Assembly (NCBI GenBank): GCA_936931335.1
Contig: CAKZIH010000048.1
Span: forward strand, 1 to 11,190
Direction of reading: 5' to 3'
DNA length: 11,190 nt
From: an uncultured Nostocoides sp.
Lineage (GTDB): Bacteria; Actinomycetota; Actinomycetes; Actinomycetales; Dermatophilaceae
The notes under the pieces were generated by a model. That model did no database searches and had not been told where the DNA came from. It saw only the letters and a program-made list of their open reading frames with translations. The position numbers and the translations under genes are program-made. Positions 6,184-11,190 of this stretch are shown here, piece by piece. Every line of letters begins with the position of its first letter. The stretch's first letter is position 1.

Positions 6184-6458
6184 GTGCCGCTACGGATGGC
6201 CCGGCCGAGAAGATGGTGGACACGGCGGGCGCACCGGTGGCCGCGGGCGCGCCGGTGCTGCGGGTCGTCTCGGGCGACCCGAGCGCGGCCGAACTCGCTG
6301 CGCTGGTCGCCGCCCTGGCCGCGGTGGCAGCCGCCGGCGGCGAGGGAGCGGGAGCGCCCACCCGCCATACCTCCCAATGGGCTCACCCGGCCCGCGCCGT
6401 CGGTATGCCGCCCCGCCCCGCCCCGCACGCCTGGCGTGCCGCGTCCTGGCCCCACTGA
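6180..6458 (+). CDS. accE: Acyl-CoA carboxylase epsilon subunit
   Basis: This 92-residue protein fits the small actinobacterial epsilon subunit, which binds the beta subunit and stimulates the carboxylase holoenzyme. Seen: the short conserved beta-alpha core LRVVSGDPSAAELAALVAAL (about 27-46), an Ala-rich helix, then the typical tail with Trp67, a proline-rich run and Trp83 and Trp89 near the C-terminus (HAWRAASWPH). ATG at 6180 overlaps the pccB stop as ATGA, so the two are translationally coupled and made in a set ratio. The N-terminal 25 residues are Ala/Gly-rich and likely flexible. The gene position (pccB-accE) is the usual one for actinobacteria. Confidence 0.93.
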   Translation: MSAATDGPAEKMVDTAGAPVAAGAPVLRVVSGDPSAAELAALVAALAAVAAAGGEGAGAPTRHTSQWAHPARAVGMPPRPAPHAWRAASWPH

Positions 6459-6508
6459 GTCCGTCCAGTTCAGCCAACCCACAGACCCGGCCTCGGCCGG
6501 AATCCGAT

Positions 6509-6550
6509 TGCGCCGCCCCGGTCGGGCGAGCACGCGCCCGGCGCGGCGCA
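6509..6550 (+). terminator. Two-tier GC-rich hairpin between accE and the peptidase gene
   Basis: The outer arms TGCGCCGC (6509-6516) and GCGGCGCA (6543-6550) enclose inner arms CGGGCG (6523-6528) and CGCCCG (6535-6540) with a 6-nt loop. It lies in the 146-bp gap after accE. There is no T-run, so it may be an unusual terminator or an mRNA 3' end stabiliser. A smaller repeat, CCGGC/GCCGG with a 4-nt loop, sits at 6487-6500. Confidence 0.4.
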
Positions 6551-6590
6551 GATCACTCCCCAACCCGCAGACGCTGTCGCAGGCGTCGGG

Positions 6591-6596
6591 TAACGT
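6591..6596 (+). promoter_or_regulatory. -10 element of the DUF885 gene, leaderless type
   Basis: TAACGT is followed by 8 bp and then GTG at 6605. It supports this GTG as the start and indicates a transcription unit separate from pccB-accE. No -35 or Shine-Dalgarno was seen. Confidence 0.5.
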
Positions 6597-6604
6597 CCCA
6601 CCCC

Positions 6605-8281
6605 GTGACTTCGCGCACCCCGTCGGCCGTTGATGCCATCGCCGAGCAGTACTTCACGCAGTCCGTGGCCCTGAGCCCGACCAGCGCCACCTTCTATGGC
6701 GTCCCGGGGTATGACGATCAGCTCGACGACTTCAGCCCCGCCGGCTATGCCGCGGCCGCTGACCTGCGCGAGCGCACCCTGCGCGCCCTGGCGGACGCGG
6801 AGCCCGTGGACGCCGTGGACCGGGTAACCATCGAGGCCATGGGCGAGCGGCTCGGGCTCGCCCAGGAGATCCACGCCGCCGGCTTGGACACGATGGAACT
6901 CAACGTCCTCTCCTCGCCGATGCAGCAGGTGCGCGAGGTCTTCGACCTGATGCCCACCAATACCGACGACGAATGGACCACCTTCGCTACCCGGCTGACC
7001 AAAGTGCCTGGGGCACTGCGCGATTGGGTCGGGACGCTGGCCGCGGCTGCCGATGAGGGCCGCATCACCCCGCGCCGGCAGGTGCTCGCCTGCACCGCGC
7101 AATGTGAGCAGTTCACTGCCGCGGACGGCTACTTCGCCGGGCTGCGGGAGAACGCCCGGGTGGCCAGCACGATGAGTGATTCCGTCCGCGAGCGGGTGTT
7201 GAGTGCGATCGACGCGGCCGCCGACGCCTATGCCGAACTCGGTCGCAGCCTGACCGCGACCCTGCTCGATCGGGCCCCGGAGCAGGACGCCTGCGGACCG
7301 GAGCGCTACGCCCTTTACTCCCGCTCCTTCCTGGGCACCGCCGTGGATCTGGCCGAGACCTACGCCTGGGGTCAGGAGGAACTCGCCCGGCTCGAGGCCG
7401 AGCGCGTGGCGGTGGCCAACGATATTCGGGCCGGGGCGACGCCGGCCGAGGCGATCGCGATCCTGGACGCCGACCCGGCATACCAATTGCACGGCACCGA
7501 GGCGCTGCAGGCATGGATGCAGGCCAAGGGCGATGACGCCATCGATGCGCTCGCAGACACCCATTTCGACATTCCGGGCCCGGTGCGGACCCTGGAGGGC
7601 TGCATCGCTCCCACCCAGACCGGCGGGATCTACTACACCGGCCCCTCCGATGACTTCAGCCGGCCGGGCCGGATGTGGTGGTCGGTGCCCAAGGGCGTTA
7701 CCGAGTTCACCACCTGGCGCGAGCTGACCACGGTGCACCACGAGGGCGTCCCCGGCCACCACCTGCAGGTCGCCCAGACCGTCTATCGCAAGGATCTGCT
7801 CAACACCTGGCGGCGGCTGGCGGCGTGGACCTCCGGCCACGGCGAAGGCTGGGCGCTCTACGCGGAGCGGCTGATGGCCGAACTCGGCTTCCTCGACGAC
7901 CCGGGCAACCGGATGGGCTGGCTGGATGGGCAGACCCTGCGCGCCGCCCGCGTGGTGATCGACATCGGCGTGCACTGCGGCTTCGAAGCGCCGGCGGAAG
8001 TCGGTGGCGGGCAATGGGATTACGACAAGGCCTGGAGCTATCTGACCGCCCACGCCAATATGGACGAGGCGATGTTGCGCTTCGAGCTCGACCGCTACCT
8101 CGGCTGGCCCGGTCAGGCCCCGGCATACAAGATCGGGGAGCGGCTGTGGCTGCAGTTGCGCGAGGAGGCCCGCTCTCAGGCCGGCGAACCCTTCGACCTC
8201 AAGGACTTCCACCGCCGCGCCCTGGACATCGGCGGGGTCGGCCTGGACACGCTGCGGCGGGCCGTGCTCAACGAGATCTGA
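6605..8281 (+). CDS. DUF885-family putative zinc metallopeptidase
   Basis: This 558-residue protein belongs to the DUF885 family, gluzincin-like proteins presumed to be peptidases; most have no known substrate. Seen: the metal-binding motif HHEGVPGHHLQ (378-388), with His379 and Glu380 followed by the second histidine pair 385-386, and a downstream GHGEGWALYAE (411-421) whose Glu414 would be the third metal ligand. The rest is mainly alpha-helical. The C-terminal region (about 440-558) keeps family features such as RAARVVIDIGVH and AYKIGE. No signal peptide, lipobox or membrane segment is seen, so it should be cytoplasmic, unlike many secreted relatives. GTG at 6605 is chosen because TAACGT lies 8 bp upstream. 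The open frame extends to 6104, but that stretch overlaps pccB and accE out of frame. The antiporter gene starts 36 bp downstream with its own -10. Confidence 0.88.
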   Translation: MTSRTPSAVDAIAEQYFTQSVALSPTSATFYGVPGYDDQLDDFSPAGYAAAADLRERTLRALADAEPVDAVDRVTIEAMGERLGLAQEIHAAGLDTMELNVLSSPMQQVREVFDLMPTNTDDEWTTFATRLTKVPGALRDWVGTLAAAADEGRITPRRQVLACTAQCEQFTAADGYFAGLRENARVASTMSDSVRERVLSAIDAAADAYAELGRSLTATLLDRAPEQDACGPERYALYSRSFLGTAVDLAETYAWGQEELARLEAERVAVANDIRAGATPAEAIAILDADPAYQLHGTEALQAWMQAKGDDAIDALADTHFDIPGPVRTLEGCIAPTQTGGIYYTGPSDDFSRPGRMWWSVPKGVTEFTTWRELTTVHHEGVPGHHLQVAQTVYRKDLLNTWRRLAAWTSGHGEGWALYAERLMAELGFLDDPGNRMGWLDGQTLRAARVVIDIGVHCGFEAPAEVGGGQWDYDKAWSYLTAHANMDEAMLRFELDRYLGWPGQAPAYKIGERLWLQLREEARSQAGEPFDLKDFHRRALDIGGVGLDTLRRAVLNEI

Positions 8282-8304
8282 ATCGAGATGTGAGCCCCAC
8301 CAGG

Positions 8305-8310
8305 CACAAT
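8305..8310 (+). promoter_or_regulatory. -10 element of the antiporter gene, leaderless type
   Basis: CACAAT is followed by 7 bp and then GTG at 8318. It keeps A2, A4, A5 and T6 of TATAAT but not T1. It is the weakest of the eight by its first base. Read-through from the peptidase gene is also possible. Confidence 0.4.
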
Positions 8311-8317
8311 CTCGTTC

Positions 8318-10195
8318 GTGGAGTTTGCCCTCGCCCTGGTTGCCATCGCCGCAACCGTCATCCTCGTCGCCCGGCTCAGTGAGCCGCTCGGAATCCCCTC
8401 CCCGCTGACTCTGCTCGGGGTCGGGGTGGCCGCGTCCTATATCCCGGTCATCCCGGAGATCGAGATGAGTCCGGAGGTCGTGCTCTTCGGGCTGCTCCCG
8501 CCGCTGCTGTATGCCGCTGCCCTGGGTACGTCGCTGGTCGACCTGCGCCGCCTGATCACCCCGATCCTCAGCCTCTCGGTGGGCCTGGTGCTCTTCACCG
8601 CGCTGGGGGTGGCCCTGGTTGCCAGTCACCTGCTGGACATCGACTTTGCGTTGGCCTTCGCCCTGGGTGCGATCGTCGCCCCACCGGATGCCGTGGCCGC
8701 GACCGCGGTTGCCCGCGGGATCGGTCTGCCGCGGCGCATCACCACCATCCTCGAGGGCGAATCCCTGCTCAATGACGCCACGGCGCTGGTCTCCCTGCGC
8801 ACCGCCCTGGGGGCCGCCGGTCTGGCCGTGCACGGGGCCTCGGGCCACAGCGCGGTGAGCCCGATGAGCGTGGCGCGCGACTTCGGCATCGCGGTGGTCG
8901 GCGGGATCGTCGTCGGTTGGCTGGTCTTCGTCGTCGTCGGCTTGGTCCGGCGCCAACTCACCGAGACCGCGGCCGACACCGCGCTCTCGTATGCGGTTCC
9001 CTTCCTCGCCTATGCCCCCGCCGAAGCGATCCACGCCTCCGGGGTGCTCGCCGTGGTCACCGCGGGTCTCTTCCTCGCCCACCGCGCGCCGGTCCTGCAG
9101 AGTGCGTCCTCGCGCCTGTCGGAGCGGATCAACTGGGCGAGCATCACCTTCCTATTGGAGAACGCGGTCTTCCTGCTCATCGGCCTGCAGATGAGCAAGA
9201 TCATCAGCGATGTCGAAAGCAGCGAACTCACCCTGGGCCGCAGCCTGCTTACGGCGCTGGCGGTGCTGCTGGTCTGCCTGCTAATGCGCCCGCTGTGGGT
9301 CTTCCCGTTCACGTGGCTCTTCCGGCGCTCCGAAGGCGACCCCGCCGACCGCCGCCGCTCGGGTGCGGTGACCTCCTGGGCCGGTATGCGGGGTGTAGTC
9401 ACCCTGGCCGCCGCGCTCACCCTGCCCGAGGACACCCCCTTGCGACCCGTGCTCGTGCTGATCGCGCTGGTGGTCACCGTGGGAACCCTGGTGTTGCAGG
9501 GCTTCACCCTGCCGGTCCTGGCTCGGGCATTGGACGTGCGCGGCCCGGATCCGCGGGAGGACGCCCTGGTGGAAGCCACCGTGGTGGGGGCTGCCACCGG
9601 GGCCGGCCTGCGCGCCATCGAAGCCGATCCCTCGGCCGACCCGAGCACGCTGGCCACGATCAAGGAGCAGTCCGCGGCGCGGGTCAACCGGATCTGGGAG
9701 CGCCTGGGCAGTCCGGACACGGAAACACCGAGCGAGAGCTACCGCCGGTTGCGTTTGCGGATGATCGGTGCCGAGCGGGCGGAGTTGCTGCGGATGCGAG
9801 ACAGCGGCGAGGTCGACCAGCATGTCCTGGCTCAGGTGCTCAACACGATGGACGCCGAGGAAGCCGCCCTCTCCTACAGCCTGGAACGCTCCCACCGCCT
9901 GCGGGAGAGCCCGCTGCGCCCACCGGACGCGGTGGCTGGCGGCTGCGTGCACTTGCAGCAACCAGCCCAGTGCGTCGTGCCGGCCAGCGCGGACGGTTGC
10001 CCAACCTGCCTGGCGGCGGGACAGACCTGGGTGCACCTGCGCATGTGTACCGATTGCGGTCATGTGGGCTGCTGCGATTCCTCACCGGGCAAGCACGCCG
10101 CCGCACACTTCGCCGAAAGCCACCACCCCGTGATGCGCTCCTTGGAACCGGGTGAGGCGTGGCGGTGGTGCTTCGTGGACGAGGCGCTGGGCTAG
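8318..10195 (+). CDS. CPA1 Na+/H+ antiporter fused to a C-terminal UBP-type zinc finger
   Basis: This 625-residue membrane protein likely exchanges Na+ (or K+) for H+. The transport part (about 1-405) has 12 or so hydrophobic segments. It carries CPA1 hallmarks: APPDAVAA (121-128) with Asp124, EGESLLNDATAL (146-157) with Asn152-Asp153, and the late motif WAGMRGVVTLAAAL (354-367) with Arg358. A soluble linker (about 406-540) holds helices rich in Arg and Glu. The C-terminal 83 residues form a UBP-type zinc finger with CVH (543-545), CPTC (561-564), CTDC (577-580), GHVGCC (581-586) and His593, 597 and 602. In eukaryotes this fold binds ubiquitin C-termini; its bacterial role is unknown. GTG at 8318 yields a first helix directly. 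The fusion is one uninterrupted frame. Monovalent cation choice cannot be told. Confidence 0.93.
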   Translation: MEFALALVAIAATVILVARLSEPLGIPSPLTLLGVGVAASYIPVIPEIEMSPEVVLFGLLPPLLYAAALGTSLVDLRRLITPILSLSVGLVLFTALGVALVASHLLDIDFALAFALGAIVAPPDAVAATAVARGIGLPRRITTILEGESLLNDATALVSLRTALGAAGLAVHGASGHSAVSPMSVARDFGIAVVGGIVVGWLVFVVVGLVRRQLTETAADTALSYAVPFLAYAPAEAIHASGVLAVVTAGLFLAHRAPVLQSASSRLSERINWASITFLLENAVFLLIGLQMSKIISDVESSELTLGRSLLTALAVLLVCLLMRPLWVFPFTWLFRRSEGDPADRRRSGAVTSWAGMRGVVTLAAALTLPEDTPLRPVLVLIALVVTVGTLVLQGFTLPVLARALDVRGPDPREDALVEATVVGAATGAGLRAIEADPSADPSTLATIKEQSAARVNRIWERLGSPDTETPSESYRRLRLRMIGAERAELLRMRDSGEVDQHVLAQVLNTMDAEEAALSYSLERSHRLRESPLRPPDAVAGGCVHLQQPAQCVVPASADGCPTCLAAGQTWVHLRMCTDCGHVGCCDSSPGKHAAAHFAESHHPVMRSLEPGEAWRWCFVDEALG

Positions 10196-10197
10196 AC

Positions 10198-10236
10198 GAT
10201 CCCCACCCGGGATAGGACGGCGATAGCGGTGGGATC
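10198..10236 (+). terminator. Hairpin just after the antiporter stop
   Basis: GATCCCCACC (10198-10207) pairs with GGTGGGATC (10228-10236) with one bulged C, around a 20-nt loop. It begins 2 bp after the stop codon. There is no T-run. It is a candidate terminator or 3'-end structure. The rest of the 118-bp gap to maf holds only the maf -10. Confidence 0.4.
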
Positions 10237-10300
10237 TGGGCTAACCGGTCCATCGGGTTCGCTCGGCGATACCGTCGTCGCCGCCCCCGGTTCTGCCCCC

Positions 10301-10306
10301 TAGGCT
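10301..10306 (+). promoter_or_regulatory. -10 element of maf, leaderless type
   Basis: TAGGCT is followed by 7 bp and then GTG at 10314. It is the same hexamer as before gtrA and pccB. No Shine-Dalgarno sequence lies between. Confidence 0.6.
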
Positions 10307-10313
10307 GCCTGCC

Positions 10314-10976
10314 GTGCAACTCGTGCTCGCGTCCGCATCCCCTGCCCGCCGGACCCTGCTGCGCCAGGCCGGTATCGAACCGGAGATCGTGCACAGCGGG
10401 GTCGACGAGCCGGCGCTGCTCTCCCGCTTGGCCGCGCAGCAGCGCGCCGATGGGACCGGCGACCTGGAACCCGCGGACCTGGTGCTGGCGCTCGCCCAGG
10501 CCAAGGCCGCAGACGTGGCCACCGGTCGCGACGCGCTGGTTCTGGGCTGCGACTCCATGCTCGAGATCGAGGGTCAGGTGCACGGCAAGCCGGCCGACGC
10601 CGATGAGGCAATCGCGCGCTGGCGCGGGATGCGTGGGCGGGCGGGCATCCTGCATACCGGCCATTGGCTGATCGACGATCGCGACGACGGCACTGGCGGC
10701 CTGCTGGGTGCGACGGCCTCGACCGTGGTGCACTTCGCCGAACTCAGCGACGCAGAGATCGAGGCCTATGTCGCCACCGGCGAGCCGCTTCGGGTGGCCG
10801 GCGCGTTCACCCTGGACGGGCTCGGCGCGCCCTATGTCACCGCGATCGAGGGCGACCACACCAATGTCATCGGGTTGAGCCTGCCCCTGCTGCGGTTGCT
10901 GCTCGGCGAACTAGGGATCGCCTGGGCCGACTTGCTCGCCCCCGAGTTGACCGGTGGAGCACCTGCCGGCGGCTAA
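10314..10976 (+). CDS. maf: Maf-family nucleoside triphosphate pyrophosphatase
   Basis: This 220-residue cytoplasmic enzyme hydrolyses non-canonical or modified nucleotides to monophosphate and pyrophosphate, a house-cleaning role also tied to cell division. Seen: the N-terminal phosphate-binding motif LASASPARRTLL (5-16), catalytic Asp79 in LGCDSMLEIEG (77-87) followed by HGKP (90-93), and the C-terminal signature VAGAFTLDGLG with IEGDHTNVIGLSLPLL. The last motif looks closer to the YceF type (7-methyl-GTP) than to the YhdE type (dTTP/UTP) of E. coli, but substrate assignment from this alone is weak. GTG at 10314 sits 7 bp after TAGGCT. maf genes often adjoin acyl-CoA carboxylase genes in actinobacteria. 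Here the peptidase and antiporter genes lie between. It converges with the next gene, 21 bp away. Confidence 0.93.
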   Translation: MQLVLASASPARRTLLRQAGIEPEIVHSGVDEPALLSRLAAQQRADGTGDLEPADLVLALAQAKAADVATGRDALVLGCDSMLEIEGQVHGKPADADEAIARWRGMRGRAGILHTGHWLIDDRDDGTGGLLGATASTVVHFAELSDAEIEAYVATGEPLRVAGAFTLDGLGAPYVTAIEGDHTNVIGLSLPLLRLLLGELGIAWADLLAPELTGGAPAGG

Positions 10977-10982
10977 CCCGCC
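10968..10982. terminator. Small hairpin at the maf stop
   Basis: GGCGG (10968-10972) and CCGCC (10978-10982) pair around CTAAC, spanning the maf stop codon in the 21-bp convergent gap. The stem is only 5 bp and has no T-run. It could serve either strand, but the evidence is weak. Confidence 0.22.
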
Positions 10983-10997
10983 TGCCGCGCTCCCGGC

Positions 10998-11190
10998 TCA
11001 GACCGGCGGAATCCCCCGCCGCTTGGTCGCGAAATGCCGCTCGCGGCTCGCGGCATACGCCAGCCGGGCGATCAGGTCCGCGCGTAGCTCGTCGGCCTCG
11101 ATCACCGAGTCGAGGACCAGATCGGCGGCGAGCCGTTCGATGTCGACGTCCGCCTCATACTCCTGGCGCCGGGCCGCGACGAATGCCGCC
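10998..11190 (-). CDS. C-terminal end of a probable second acyl-CoA carboxylase carboxyltransferase
   Basis: Only the last 63 codons are in the window; the stop is TGA at 11000-10998 and the start is beyond the right edge. The final 35 residues align without a gap to the final 35 of PccB in this window. They share Val-Ile, an Arg eight positions in, Leu15, Lys28, Gly31 and Pro34, and end KRRGIPPV against KKHGNMPL. The preceding RLAADLVLDSVI also parallels the PccB stretch VAAERGYIDTVI. This suggests a paralogous carboxyltransferase, perhaps with a different acyl-CoA or partner. Because so little is visible, a related carboxyltransferase-domain decarboxylase is possible. The gene converges on maf. 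Confidence 0.65.
   Translation of the reverse strand, partial: AAFVAARRQEYEADVDIERLAADLVLDSVIEADELRADLIARLAYAASRERHFATKRRGIPPV

Noticed and set aside
6425..6439. Palindrome GCACGCC-T-GGCGTGC
   Set aside because: It lies within the conserved tail codons of accE and has a one-base centre, so codon choice explains it well enough.
6104..6604. Upstream extension of the DUF885 gene by 167 codons
   Set aside because: It overlaps the pccB end and all of accE in another frame and reads as Arg/Gly-rich nonsense; the TAACGT element supports GTG at 6605.
6470..9082. Very long open frame (870 codons) on the minus strand
   Set aside because: It lies opposite the peptidase gene and the start of the antiporter gene, both of which have clear family motifs. 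Its product is Gly/His/Asp/Gln-rich with no domain, typical of the antisense frame in GC-rich DNA.
1..11190. Search for CRISPR arrays, tRNA or rRNA genes, transposases, phage or defence genes
   Set aside because: Nothing supporting any of these was seen on either strand by eye. The genes present are core metabolism, signalling and transport.

Overview
The window is GC-rich chromosomal DNA from an actinobacterium. The best guess is a member of the Micrococcales, because of the run of genes purK / gtrA / two-component pair / class III cyclase / birA / pccB / accE / maf; this lineage call is inference from gene content and order. No tRNA, rRNA, CRISPR array, insertion sequence, phage gene or defence gene was seen. 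This is a housekeeping neighbourhood, and I see no evident new multi-gene system. The unusual features lie in promoter architecture and gene-to-gene overlaps.

Layout from left to right: (1) the first 86 codons of purK, leftward. (2) A 203-bp divergent gap with two perfect inverted repeats. (3) gtrA, a small membrane protein gene, rightward, whose 3' end overlaps by 100 bp the 3' end of a leftward sensor kinase gene. (4) The kinase and its OmpR-type response regulator form a leftward operon. (5) Further upstream on the same strand lie a class III adenylate cyclase gene and birA (biotin protein ligase), also an apparent operon. (6) birA is divergent from pccB, the acyl-CoA carboxylase carboxyltransferase gene, with only 25 bp between the start codons. 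pccB is followed by accE (epsilon subunit) with an ATGA overlap. (7) Then come a DUF885 zinc metallopeptidase-like gene, a CPA1 Na+/H+ antiporter fused to a UBP-type zinc finger, and maf. (8) The right edge holds the 3' end of a leftward gene that aligns without gaps to the end of pccB, so it is probably a second carboxyltransferase.

Functional links: BirA attaches biotin to the carrier subunit on which PccB and AccE depend, so biotin loading and carboxylation are encoded back to back. The biotin-carrying alpha subunit is not in the window. PccB carries Asp at the position reported to favour propionyl-CoA. The cyclase and the two-component pair are signalling genes whose targets cannot be read from the sequence.

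The strongest pattern in the window is that all eight genes that appear to begin a transcription unit (purK, gtrA, the regulator, birA, pccB, DUF885, antiporter, maf) have a -10-like hexamer 6 to 8 bp before the start codon. Seven of the eight fit TAnnnT, and none has a convincing Shine-Dalgarno sequence. This is the signature of leaderless mRNAs. It also fixes most start codons and shows that the birA and pccB promoters physically overlap.
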